DNA of 10,768 nt, taken from contig JAQGOE010000021.1 of NCBI GenBank assembly GCA_028293725.1, positions 1-10,768 on the forward strand, written 5' to 3'. The position numbers and the translations under genes are program-made. Below are positions 1 through 7,172 of the stretch, one piece after another (the first letter of the stretch is position 1; every line of letters starts with the position of its first letter). The DNA is from Gammaproteobacteria bacterium. GTDB lineage: Bacteria; Pseudomonadota; Gammaproteobacteria; Steroidobacterales; Steroidobacteraceae. The notes below the pieces were generated by a model. It was not told the DNA's origin. It ran no database searches and saw only the letters and a list, made by a program, of their open reading frames with translations.

Positions 1-71
1 TTGGATCGATGAGACTAAGTGCGCTGGGGAACCGACAAGCCAGATCTTCGACGTGTAATTTCAATGCTGCA

Positions 72-87
72 GTGTGAATGGTCACAC
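72..87. promoter_or_regulatory. Palindrome upstream of the lipoprotein gene
   Basis: A perfect inverted repeat, GTGTGA-ATGG-TCACAC, lies 35 nt before the lipoprotein start. The half-sites look like those of CRP (TGTGA/TCACA), but the spacer is 4 nt where CRP sites have 6, so I do not call it a CRP site. It could be an operator for another dimeric regulator, or a small hairpin in the mRNA leader. Positions 1-71 hold nothing else I recognise and no convincing -35/-10 pair. Confidence 0.35.
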
Positions 88-122
88 ACACGACCTTAAC
101 CACCTTTGAGGAGCATACGAAC

Positions 123-296
123 ATGCGGCGAATTGCAACGACCAGCTTGCTGCTGGGACTGATGGCGATTATGTCGGGCTGCGTCTTGGGACCGCGTGAT
201 GGTTACCGCGAAGGTTACTATGATCGCGGTCACAATAGGTACTACCACGAAAACTCCTGGCACGACTGCGCAGGACGGGATGAGCATTGCCGCTGA
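123..296 (+). CDS. Small secreted lipoprotein of unknown function
   Basis: The 57-residue product starts MRRIATTSLLLGLMAIMSGC: a positive N-terminus, a hydrophobic stretch at residues 6-17, and a lipobox-like M-S-G-C ending at Cys20. Signal peptidase II would cut before Cys20 and anchor the protein to a membrane by lipid. The mature part of about 38 residues is polar and rich in Tyr, His, Arg, Gly and Asp (for example REGYYDRGHNRYY), with two more cysteines near the end. ATG at 123 is preferred over an in-frame ATG at 78 because GAGGAG at 108-113 lies 9 nt before it and because only this start puts the signal peptide at the N-terminus. Many proteobacteria carry similar Tyr/His-rich mini-lipoproteins. 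No function can be assigned. Confidence 0.72.
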   Translation: MRRIATTSLLLGLMAIMSGCVLGPRDGYREGYYDRGHNRYYHENSWHDCAGRDEHCR

Positions 297-330
297 TCGG
301 TTAGGACTCTGTCACCACACTCGAGCGAAC

Positions 331-355
331 CCCTGGCCTGAGCCAACGGCCAGGG
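331..355 (+). terminator. Hairpin after the lipoprotein gene
   Basis: CCCTGGCC (331-338) and GGCCAGGG (348-355) form a perfect 8-bp GC-rich stem with a 9-nt loop, 35 nt after the lipoprotein stop. No T-run follows, so it is not a textbook intrinsic terminator. It may still end transcription, or protect the 3' end of the short mRNA and separate it from the kinase gene. Between the hairpin and 455 there is only a 21-codon ATG-started frame (403-468) without a good ribosome site, which I do not call a gene. Confidence 0.4.
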
Positions 356-454
356 CCGCGCCTGGAATACGCCTCACGTCATTCAGTCACCAAAAAGTCG
401 ACATGAGGAAACCGCGCGCAACGGACGGCGGTTTTACCAAATGGATTTTTGCCG

Positions 455-1615
455 ATGAGATTGTCTGATTTTATTCGCTCCCATTCGGAGGAGATCGCGA
501 AAGAATGGGAAGCTTTCGCACGCACCTGTTCGCCTGCGGCCGCAAAGATGAACGTTGATCAGCTTCGTGACCATATATTGCCATTGCTTCGCTTTGTGGC
601 TGACGATATGGATGCGCCGCAAACCGGTTTCGAGCAAAGTGAGAAGGCCCAGGGAAGGCAGCCACTGGCGAAAGTCGAGGCAAGCGAAGCCGAAGAGCAT
701 GCGGCTCTACGGATTATCGACGGGTTTACCGTCGATCAAGTGATCGGGGAGTTCCGCGCACTGCGCGCGAGCATTCTGCGTTTATGGATCAAGCATCGAT
801 CTGCCGACATTCAGGCGGATCCAACCCAAATCACCCGCTTCAACGAGTCCATTGATCAAATGGTCAGTGAATCCGTCGGGCGACATGGACACTTGGAGAT
901 CCAGGCGCGTGAGCATTCGAGCAGCAGAGATGCCTTTTTAGCGACGCTATCGCACGAGTTGCGTGGTCCATTGGGTGCGATTGTCAATGGTGTGCACATC
1001 GTGAAGGCATCGGGTGCAACAAACGCCAGCCTCGCGCCCGTTGCAGCCATGATGTGCCGTCAAGCACAGCATCTGCGGCGACTGCTCGATGACCTGCTCG
1101 ACCTCGCTCGCATTTCCAGGAATCGCCTTTCAATAAGCTGTGTCCCTACGGACGTCCGACAATGTGTGCAGGATGCAGTAGATGCGAATTGCCAGGGGCT
1201 CATACAAGGAGCGCAGATCCTGAAGCTCGATATACCTGAGGCACCTTTGGTGGGCGAGGTCGATTGCACCCGGATTGTGCAGGTGATATCGATCCTGCTA
1301 AATAACGCCGTCAAGTATTCCCCCGCCGGCTCGAGGATCGACGTTTCGCTTACCCGCGATGCTGAGTACGCGCTGATTTCGGTGCGAGATGAGGGTATCG
1401 GTATAGGTGCTGAGATGCTGCCACGTATCTTCGATTCCTTCTACGTCACCAAGGAGAACAATCTCGCAAAACACGGACTGGGAATTGGGTTATGGCTGGC
1501 CCGGAGCTTGGTTCAGTTGCACGCTGGAACCATAGTGGCGAAGAGCGAGGGGCCAACACGGGGGGCCGAATTCTGCGCGGCGATTCCCCTGGCGGCAACC
1601 AGCACAAGCCAATAG
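455..1615 (+). CDS. Soluble sensor histidine kinase with RsbRD-like N-terminal domain
   Basis: A 386-residue kinase that should autophosphorylate on a histidine and pass phosphate to a response regulator. Residues about 1-145 are all-helical and resemble the RsbRD N-terminal domain (opening RLSDFIRSHSEEIAKEW). There is no membrane segment, so the protein is probably cytoplasmic. HisKA follows with the H-box LSHELRGPL and phospho-acceptor His167. The ATPase domain shows the N-box LLNNAVKYS (Asn284), the G1 box DEGIGI (from Asp312) and the G2 box GLGIGL (from about 341). It has no receiver domain. ATG at 455 lacks a clear Shine-Dalgarno; TTG at 449 is an in-frame alternative adding two residues. 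A five-codon frame starting at ATG 441 ends in a TGA that overlaps this ATG (ATGA), so translational coupling is possible. No partner regulator lies next to it. The VOC gene follows after 24 nt, suggesting co-transcription. Confidence 0.9.
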   Translation: MRLSDFIRSHSEEIAKEWEAFARTCSPAAAKMNVDQLRDHILPLLRFVADDMDAPQTGFEQSEKAQGRQPLAKVEASEAEEHAALRIIDGFTVDQVIGEFRALRASILRLWIKHRSADIQADPTQITRFNESIDQMVSESVGRHGHLEIQAREHSSSRDAFLATLSHELRGPLGAIVNGVHIVKASGATNASLAPVAAMMCRQAQHLRRLLDDLLDLARISRNRLSISCVPTDVRQCVQDAVDANCQGLIQGAQILKLDIPEAPLVGEVDCTRIVQVISILLNNAVKYSPAGSRIDVSLTRDAEYALISVRDEGIGIGAEMLPRIFDSFYVTKENNLAKHGLGIGLWLARSLVQLHAGTIVAKSEGPTRGAEFCAAIPLAATSTSQ

Positions 1616-1639
1616 AAGATCACGCGAAAGGAACTGATC

Positions 1640-2080
1640 ATGACCACCACCACAAACACGACTTGCATCACCCAAGTCGCGACCGTTTTCGTCCCCGTGT
1701 CCGATCAGGACCGAGCACTTGAGTTCTACCTCGACAAACTCGGGTTCGAGAAACGTGTCGATTTCTCCTACGGGGAAATCCATCGCTGGATCGAGGTAGC
1801 GCCGCCGGGCTCGACGAACGCGATAGCACTTGTTCCACCTAGTGAGGGCAAGGCGGTCGAAGGCGACCGGACTTACTGCGCGTTCACGACGCAGAACATC
1901 GAGTCGGACCACGCAACTCTTCGCGCCAGAGGCGTTGACGTAGACGCAGAAATTGCTCGCAAAGGGACCCGCAGGTCGGGGCTCGTCTCAATTGAGGTCA
2001 TCGTTGAAGATCCCGTGCCGCCGCAGTTTTTCTTCCGCGACATCGACGGGAACCGCTTTCTGATTGTCGCTCCGAGCTGA
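1640..2080 (+). CDS. VOC (glyoxalase/bleomycin-resistance fold) protein
   Basis: A 146-residue protein with the typical VOC pattern: an opening beta strand (TQVATVFVPV), the helix motif DRALEFYLDKLGF at about 24-36, and the closing FFFRDIDGNRFLIV near the C-terminus, matching the family's F-x-D-P-D-G-N signature with Ile for Pro. Members include glyoxalases, extradiol dioxygenases and drug-binding resistance proteins. Where metal-dependent members carry His in the first strand and Glu after DGN, this protein appears to have Val or Thr and Leu. A metal-free binding role is therefore more likely than glyoxalase I activity; this is inference from the pattern alone. AAAGGA at 1626-1631 is a good ribosome site for ATG 1640. 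The gene sits 24 nt behind the kinase gene and 35 nt before the membrane-protein gene, so it is probably part of their operon. Its substrate is unknown. Confidence 0.85.
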   Translation: MTTTTNTTCITQVATVFVPVSDQDRALEFYLDKLGFEKRVDFSYGEIHRWIEVAPPGSTNAIALVPPSEGKAVEGDRTYCAFTTQNIESDHATLRARGVDVDAEIARKGTRRSGLVSIEVIVEDPVPPQFFFRDIDGNRFLIVAPS

Positions 2081-2115
2081 TCACGGCCGGTATGTTGCAA
2101 CTTTGGGGTCCGGGC

Positions 2116-2745
2116 ATGGATGAACAATCGCAGCGAACTGCTTTGCTCTCGGCCCTGACCACGGAGCACTTTGTGCTGCAAACAGCGAACAGCTCAACCT
2201 ACTTGGAGGCGTCCGCCCGGAGCACGCTGTATGTCATGGCACTTTCAAGTTCACTAGTTGCGATGGGGTTCCTCTCAGGCTCTGCCGACGTGTTAGTCCC
2301 ATTCGCTGCGACCGTGCTGCCGGCGGTCTTTTTGCTTGGAATCTTCACCGTTGTAAGGCTCGTCGAAACGGCGCTGGAAAGCATGCATTACCTGGACGGA
2401 ATTGCCCGCATCCGAGGTTACTACCGCACTCTCGGTCCGGACGCAGCACGCCACTTCGCACCCGAGAATGGCCGGTGGCCAGAAGTCGAATCGCCCGCGG
2501 TCCGGCTCGGACCCACGTTTGCATTTTTCGGCACAACCGCAAGCATGATCGCGGTCGTCAACAACGTAGTTGCGGGCGCCGGCATCGCGCTTGTCACCCG
2601 CATACTCAGCCCATCCGCACCCCGCTGGATGGACACTGCCGCTGGCATAGTCGGTGCGTTCGTGCTCACCTTGCTGTTCTACGCCTACCAACGCTGGCGC
2701 TTCAGCGAGTTTAACGTCCGATCCCGCGAACGCCTAGGAAGGTAG
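2116..2745 (+). CDS. Four-helix inner-membrane protein, unknown function
   Basis: A 209-residue protein I do not recognise. It has a hydrophilic N-terminus (MDEQSQRTALLSALTTEHF) and four likely membrane helices at about 36-54, 59-82, 134-164 and 173-192. A soluble segment of about 50 residues between helices 2 and 3 is charged (ESMHYLDGIARIRGYYRTLG). It ends in a basic tail (RSRERLGR), which would favour a cytoplasmic C-terminus. No catalytic motif stands out. ATG 2116 is preferred to the in-frame ATG at 2092 because the first eight residues of the longer form look non-conserved and a purine-rich stretch lies just before 2116. Evidence for that choice is modest. It probably shares a transcript with the kinase and VOC genes upstream, so it could be a target of that signalling pathway, which is inference only. 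The next gene is convergent. Confidence 0.75.
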   Translation: MDEQSQRTALLSALTTEHFVLQTANSSTYLEASARSTLYVMALSSSLVAMGFLSGSADVLVPFAATVLPAVFLLGIFTVVRLVETALESMHYLDGIARIRGYYRTLGPDAARHFAPENGRWPEVESPAVRLGPTFAFFGTTASMIAVVNNVVAGAGIALVTRILSPSAPRWMDTAAGIVGAFVLTLLFYAYQRWRFSEFNVRSRERLGR

Positions 2746-2799
2746 TTACCGCTTCCGGCGTGATTTTATGAGCCTCGAGGACGAGACGGGACTTCGCGT

Positions 2800-2824
2800 G
2801 GCAACAAAACGGACGTATGCCGTT
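2800..2824 (-). terminator. Possible intrinsic terminator of the CheB/CheR-kinase gene
   Basis: Read on the - strand, AACGG (2824-2820), a 7-nt loop and CCGTT (2812-2808) form a short stem followed by a T-rich TTGTT, about 30 nt past the stop codon at 2853. The stem is only 5 bp, so this is weak. The convergent 2746-2852 gap contains no gene. Confidence 0.3.
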
Positions 2825-2852
2825 CGCGGGAAAATGGCTTGACCAGCCGCCT

Positions 2853-5800
2853 TCAGCTCGCGCGACCTTTTGCGAGAATTTCTTCGAGCGCCTCAATCTC
2901 GGCGGGTTTGACCAGGTGAACGTCAAAACCTGCCGCGCGCGCCGCGTTGCGGTCCTCTTCCCGTCCGTAGCCGGTCAGTGCCACGAGCACTAAGTCGCGA
3001 TATCGAGGCTGTTCGCGGAAGCGCCGTGCGAGCTCGTAACCATCCATCCCGGGCAGTCCGATATCCACGAGCGCGCTCTCGGGCGCAAAACTTTCGGCGA
3101 GTGCAAGGGCGCCGGGTCCATCGTGGGCGACGGCAACCTCATGACCCCAAGAACGAGCCAGTAGCGCCAGCACCTCTGCCGAGTCCGCATTGTCATCGAT
3201 GATGAGCACGCGGCGTGCGCGGGCTGCAGGAGAGGTCGCCTTTGGCCGCTCGACCGCGACTCGCGGCGGGTTCGTCGCAGCGGAGAGAACAGGTAGCCGG
3301 ACGATGAATTCACTGCCCTGGCCAAGTCCGGCGCTGTGCGCCTCGATGGACCCGCCATGCAACTCGAGTACGCGCCGCACGACCGCGAGCCCCAGGCCGA
3401 GGCCACCGCCTGTGCGCACGAGGGAGTTATCGACCTGCGTGAACAGATCGAAGATACGCTCCAGCACGGCGGGCTCGAGGCCAATGCCCGTGTCGCGCAC
3501 GCTCAAGACGGCCTCACCGTTCACACGCGCGAGTGTCAGGGCAATCTGCCCGCCCGCATCCGTATATTTCGCAGCGTTCTCGAGCAGGTTGGAGATGACC
3601 TGCTCGAGCCGCACCGAGTCACCGTCCACGAGCAATGCCGGGTCCGGCATTTCGAGCGACAGGGTGTGCCCGCGCTCCTCGATGCGCGCACGGCTCGCTT
3701 CCGCCGCATGTCGCACCAACACGCCCAGATCCAGCATTTCGCGCTTCAGCTCGATGAGACCGCGACTGATGCGGGCCACGTCCAGCAGTTCATCGACGAG
3801 CCGTACCAGCCGCACCGTCTGCCGATCAATCATGTCGTAGAGGTGTGGGGCCGACTGATCCGGCTGCGGATGTCGCAGCAAATGGATGACATGTCGGATC
3901 GGGGTGAGCGGATTTCTCAATTCATGAGCCAGCATCGCGAGGAACTCGTCCTTGCGTCGGCTCGTCTCACGCAGCGTATCCGCGTTCGCCGCGCGCGCCG
4001 TAATATCGTCCAGCGCCAGCAGAATCAACTCTCCGCGCTCATCGGCCGCCGAGATCTTGCGGGCGCTCAGCGACATCACACGTCGGTCCACCAGCGGAAG
4101 GGTGAGTACAACCTCCAAGTCATTCATTGGCTCGCTGCGAGTCAGCACCGCATGGAGCTTCTCGCGCAACCGCGGCGTGTTCCACTCACCCATCCTCAGC
4201 TCGTAGAGGAGACGGCCCTCGGTGTCTTCGCGTCGGGCCTTGAAGTCCGCATAAAAAGCGCGATTTGCCCGCACGATCTTGAGGTCGCCGTCGAGCACCA
4301 GCAAGGGCTCGCGCATACTCTCCACGATGACGTCGGCGTAGGCACGCGCCTTTTCGAGGCTGACATTGAGCTGTCCGAGCTCGCGATTGCGATTGCGCAG
4401 CTCATCGTTGGTGGTGGTGAGTTCCTCATTCGCCGATTGCAACTCTTCCTTGGCCGTTTCCAGCTCCTCGTTGGTGCTCTGAAACTCTTCGTTGGCCGAC
4501 AGCACTTCCTCGTGGGCGGACTTGAGTTCCTCCTTGACCGCCTCGTGCTCCTGCAGGGTGGCCTGCAAGTAGTCGCGGACGGCGGCGATCTCGCGGTCCG
4601 ATTGGGCCAGGCGGCGGTCTTTTTCCGATTCGGGCAGCTCGCTCGTGACCAACGGCTGCGCTCGTCGGGCGGCCGGTGGCCGCGACCCATCCTCGAACAG
4701 AATCAGGTAACACCGCTCCGGGCTCTCCCGCTTGAGCGGGACCACGTCGATCGCGATCTCGTACCGATCCTCCACGCGCAGTCCCTCCCGGCGCGTCCGA
4801 GAGCCTGTTTCGCGCGCCTCCTGGATGGCTGCGGAGATCTCCACGAGCAGCTCTGGCCGTACGACGCGCTGCAGGTTCACGCTCGGCGGGCCGCTGGCGT
4901 GCTCGAGGTAGGGGCCGGTTTCGCCGCGGAACTGTAGGATATTGTGCCCCTCATCGATGAGAAGGCTCGCCGGTGCGAAGTGCGCCAGCAGCCAACGATC
5001 CGCCTCTTTTTGTGCGGAATCCGCATCGACCCCGATCGAGGTCTCCCCGCGCGCGACCTCCCCGCGCCCGCTGGAGGGAGCCGCTCCTCGCTGCACGAGA
5101 TCGACGCCCGCACTGGGCGGCGCGGGGGTGCGGGTATAGAGCCGGAGGCTTTTGTCGGTAAGCTCGAAGAGGTCTCCGGCCTGACCCACACTTTCCGAGG
5201 GACCGAGCATGAGAAAGCCTTGCGGTCGCAGGGCGTAGTGAAAGACCTGCATGACGCGCCGTTGGGCGCTCGCGTCGAGGTAGATGAGGAGGTTACGGCA
5301 ACTCACCAGGTCGAGGCGTGAGAAGGGCGGATCGCGCGTCACATCGTGGCGCGCAAAAATGCACAGATCGCGCACGCTCTTGTCGATGCGGAAGTGCTCG
5401 CCCTGCCTCACGAAGAAGCGCTCGAGGCGTTCGCTCGAGACCTCCTGGGCGATGCTGTCGGGGTAGATTCCCGCACGCGCCTTCTCGATTGCCGCCTCGC
5501 TCACATCGGTTCCAAACATTTGAATGCCCGCGGGTGCGAGTCGATCGCCCAGCGATTCGATCAGCGTGATCGCAATCGAGTAGACCTCCTCACCGCTGGC
5601 GCAGCCGGGTACCCAGATGCGCATCGGCATCTTCGGCGAACGACCCTCGGACAGACTCGGAAAGACCCGCTGTGCCAGCACGTCAAAGGAACCCGGATCG
5701 CGAAAGAACCCGGTGACGCGAATCAGGAAATCCTGATAGAGCGCGGCCGCCTCGGCCGGATCGCTGCCAATCAGCGCGACGTAGTCGCCCAAGTCCTCGG

Positions 5801-6545
5801 TCTTCTGCAGCGCCATACGGCGTGCGAGGCGGCGGCGCAAGGTGCTGCGCTTGTAGTGCGAAAAATCCACACCATGAGCTGTGCGCAGCTGCCTGAACAC
5901 GTGTCGCAGATGAGCTTCATCGGCGGCCGCCTGAGCGTCTATCGTCGTGTTGGTGTCAGCATCGGTTCCGGGAATCGAGCGCAGGTACGGGTGATGACTC
6001 AGACGGGCCAGCTCGCGCGCGATCTCCTTCGGTCGCAGCACGAAGTCCACGCACCCGGTGGCGATGGCGCTGCGAGGCATGCTGGGAAAGCGCGCGGAGG
6101 TCGGCTCCTGTGCAAAGGTGATGCCCCCGGCCTGCTTGATGGCTTGGATGCCCAGCGCGCCGTCACCATCCCCGCCCGAGAGAACCACGCCGATAGCGCT
6201 ATCGCCACGCTCTTCGGCGAGCGAGGTGAACAGAATGTCCGCGGGGTGATGCACTCCGCTCGCACGAGGCCTTACACGAATGCGGTCACCCGTCATCGAG
6301 AGCGTAGTATTGGGCGGTATCACGTAGACATGGTCGGGCTCCGCCGCCACACCGTCGTGCGCCTGCAGCACCGGAAGACTCGTTCGCTTGGCCAGAATCT
6401 CTGTCAGTAAGCTCTCGTGGCCTGGATCGAGATGTTGAACGACAATACACGCCACGCCGCACTGCGCTGGCAACGCGGCGAGCAGTTCTGAGACCGCCTC
6501 AAGACCGCCCGCAGAGGCAGCCATGGCTACGATAGGAGCTGTCAC
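2853..6545 (-). CDS. CheB/CheR fusion hybrid histidine kinase with receiver domain
   Basis: A 1230-residue cytoplasmic signalling protein with no membrane segments. The order is CheB methylesterase (about 1-185; ASAGG with Ser11, QHLDPGH with His38, and Asp128 in DGDGALG fit the catalytic triad), then CheR methyltransferase (about 205-475; SAM-binding WVPGCASGEE at 311-320, SCRNLLIYLD at 415-424). A PAS-like region (about 515-620), a coiled coil (about 640-740) and a PAS domain (about 745-850) follow. HisKA comes next (LAHELRNPL, His874), then HATPase (N-box LLENAAKYT, G1 DTGIGL, G2 GGLGLGL), and a receiver (about 1110-1228; Asp1117/1118, phospho-acceptor Asp1161, Thr1191, Lys1213). All catalytic residues appear present. 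The start is GTG at 6545, with AGAAGAG just upstream; the overlapping ATG at 6547 runs straight into TGA. In chemotaxis CheR methylates and CheB demethylates receptor glutamates. No receptor, CheA or CheW gene lies nearby, so the substrate is unknown. Confidence 0.95.
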   Translation of the reverse strand: MTAPIVAMAASAGGLEAVSELLAALPAQCGVACIVVQHLDPGHESLLTEILAKRTSLPVLQAHDGVAAEPDHVYVIPPNTTLSMTGDRIRVRPRASGVHHPADILFTSLAEERGDSAIGVVLSGGDGDGALGIQAIKQAGGITFAQEPTSARFPSMPRSAIATGCVDFVLRPKEIARELARLSHHPYLRSIPGTDADTNTTIDAQAAADEAHLRHVFRQLRTAHGVDFSHYKRSTLRRRLARRMALQKTEDLGDYVALIGSDPAEAAALYQDFLIRVTGFFRDPGSFDVLAQRVFPSLSEGRSPKMPMRIWVPGCASGEEVYSIAITLIESLGDRLAPAGIQMFGTDVSEAAIEKARAGIYPDSIAQEVSSERLERFFVRQGEHFRIDKSVRDLCIFARHDVTRDPPFSRLDLVSCRNLLIYLDASAQRRVMQVFHYALRPQGFLMLGPSESVGQAGDLFELTDKSLRLYTRTPAPPSAGVDLVQRGAAPSSGRGEVARGETSIGVDADSAQKEADRWLLAHFAPASLLIDEGHNILQFRGETGPYLEHASGPPSVNLQRVVRPELLVEISAAIQEARETGSRTRREGLRVEDRYEIAIDVVPLKRESPERCYLILFEDGSRPPAARRAQPLVTSELPESEKDRRLAQSDREIAAVRDYLQATLQEHEAVKEELKSAHEEVLSANEEFQSTNEELETAKEELQSANEELTTTNDELRNRNRELGQLNVSLEKARAYADVIVESMREPLLVLDGDLKIVRANRAFYADFKARREDTEGRLLYELRMGEWNTPRLREKLHAVLTRSEPMNDLEVVLTLPLVDRRVMSLSARKISAADERGELILLALDDITARAANADTLRETSRRKDEFLAMLAHELRNPLTPIRHVIHLLRHPQPDQSAPHLYDMIDRQTVRLVRLVDELLDVARISRGLIELKREMLDLGVLVRHAAEASRARIEERGHTLSLEMPDPALLVDGDSVRLEQVISNLLENAAKYTDAGGQIALTLARVNGEAVLSVRDTGIGLEPAVLERIFDLFTQVDNSLVRTGGGLGLGLAVVRRVLELHGGSIEAHSAGLGQGSEFIVRLPVLSAATNPPRVAVERPKATSPAARARRVLIIDDNADSAEVLALLARSWGHEVAVAHDGPGALALAESFAPESALVDIGLPGMDGYELARRFREQPRYRDLVLVALTGYGREEDRNAARAAGFDVHLVKPAEIEALEEILAKGRAS
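4368..4535 (-). repeat. Eight heptads encoding a coiled coil in the CheB/CheR kinase
   Basis: Codons 671-726 encode eight consecutive seven-residue units of the form x-E-E-L-x-x-x: KEELKSA, HEEVLSA, NEEFQST, NEELETA, KEELQSA, NEELTTT, NDELRNR, NRELGQL. The DNA is correspondingly a 21-bp imperfect tandem repeat. Such a heptad helix between the CheR and PAS/kinase parts is typical of this fusion family and should relay signals or dimerise the protein. Repeat number may vary between strains through slippage in units of seven residues without changing the frame; that is inference. Confidence 0.85.
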
Positions 6546-6584
6546 ATGGCTCTTCTAGGGGCAACCCACCCGGCGCTCGATGGC

Positions 6585-6616
6585 ACAACGACTGTAGTTG
6601 TTGTCGACCAGTATAG
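6585..6616 (-). promoter_or_regulatory. Possible promoter and operator of the CheB/CheR-kinase gene
   Basis: On the - strand a good -10-like hexamer, TATACT (6615-6610), lies about 65 nt before the GTG start. An imperfect inverted repeat, ACAAC-N7-GTTGT (6585-6601), sits just downstream of it, where a repressor or RNA hairpin could act. No good -35 is seen at 16-18 nt; the TTGACG nearby is only 11 nt away. If real, this promoter would depend on an activator. Confidence 0.3.
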
Positions 6617-6675
6617 GCCTCCCGCGCGTCAAAACGGAGTTTCGGGTTGCGATGCCCAACGGACCCGGTGTGCAG

Positions 6676-6705
6676 TTGGGCAGGAGCGGCTGCGCCTGAG
6701 CCCAA
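6676..6705. other. Imperfect inverted repeat between fabF remnant and CheB/CheR gene
   Basis: TTGGGC (6676-6681) pairs with GCCCAA (6700-6705), and the inner AGG/CCT can add pairs with small bulges. There is no T-run on either side. It lies about 80 nt past the stop of the fabF remnant and may be the relic of that gene's terminator. The rest of 6617-6782 shows no gene or motif I recognise in any frame. Confidence 0.25.
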
Positions 6706-6782
6706 GGTCGATGGTGTTGCGCGGCGTTTTGTCGGCGCCGTGCATATGGTGTTGGTTACAGGGGGAGTGCGTCTCGCCCGGG

Positions 6783-7135
6783 TCAGTGCGTAACCGCGCG
6801 ACAGATAAGGACTGCGTTTGTGCCCCCAAACGCAAAAGAGTTCGACATGGCGGCCGCGAGCTCGACGCCCGTTCGGGCCACGCCGGGCACATAGTCGAGG
6901 TCGCATTCTGGGTCCGGTACATACAGATTGATAGTAGGCGGAATCGTTTGTCGCTCGAGCGCGAGTACCGCCGCCACGAACTCGAGTTTGGTCCGGCATG
7001 CAGTCGATGCGGTAGCTCCGCGCGCCACGTGCCGGATCTGGCGCAACCCGCATGTCCACCCTGCGCTTGAATACATTTGACCGAGATGCGAGGGAGCGCG
7101 TGGATCGCACTGGCGATGCGGTCGCACGTTGGAGT
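6783..7135 (-). pseudogene. fabF: Eroded C-terminal remnant of a FabF-type ketoacyl-ACP synthase
   Basis: The last 60 or so codons of one - strand frame, ending with TGA at 6783, match the C-terminus of 3-oxoacyl-ACP synthase II very well. ALERQTIPPTINL, CDLDYVP and NSFAFGGTN line up with the PPTINL, CDLDFVP and NSFGFGGTN blocks of E. coli FabF. Further upstream the match moves to another frame: CIQAQG (about 7061-7078) fits the family's Y-I-N-A-H-G block, whose catalytic His is here Gln, and RIASAIHAL (about 7100-7126) fits the helix before it. The segment between, which should hold the K-S-x-x-G-H-x-x-G-A-A-G block with the second catalytic His, is deleted or scrambled. The first roughly 280 residues, with the active-site Cys, are absent. 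This cannot be a working enzyme. The C-terminal match is firm; the exact upstream edge is not. Confidence 0.8.
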
Positions 7136-7172
7136 AACTCCGGCAATTTTCGGCGAAGGTAGCAAACCCGGC

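Noticed and set aside
4368..4535. Regular repeats that could be read as a CRISPR-like or tandem DNA array
   Set aside because: The 21-bp period is in frame and encodes coiled-coil heptads inside a known fusion family; there are no spacers.
3336..4937. A 533-codon open frame on the + strand
   Set aside because: It lies wholly antisense to the CheB/CheR kinase, whose domains and catalytic residues are unmistakable. The product is Gln/Arg/Leu-rich with no known motif, as expected for a shadow frame in GC-rich DNA.
5346..6410. A 354-codon open frame on the + strand
   Set aside because: Antisense to the CheB and CheR domains of the same gene; no recognisable motif or ribosome site.
6546..7070. 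A 174-codon open frame on the + strand between the kinase and the oxidase
   Set aside because: The opposite strand carries the fabF remnant over much of this stretch, and the product is Cys/Arg-rich with no motif.
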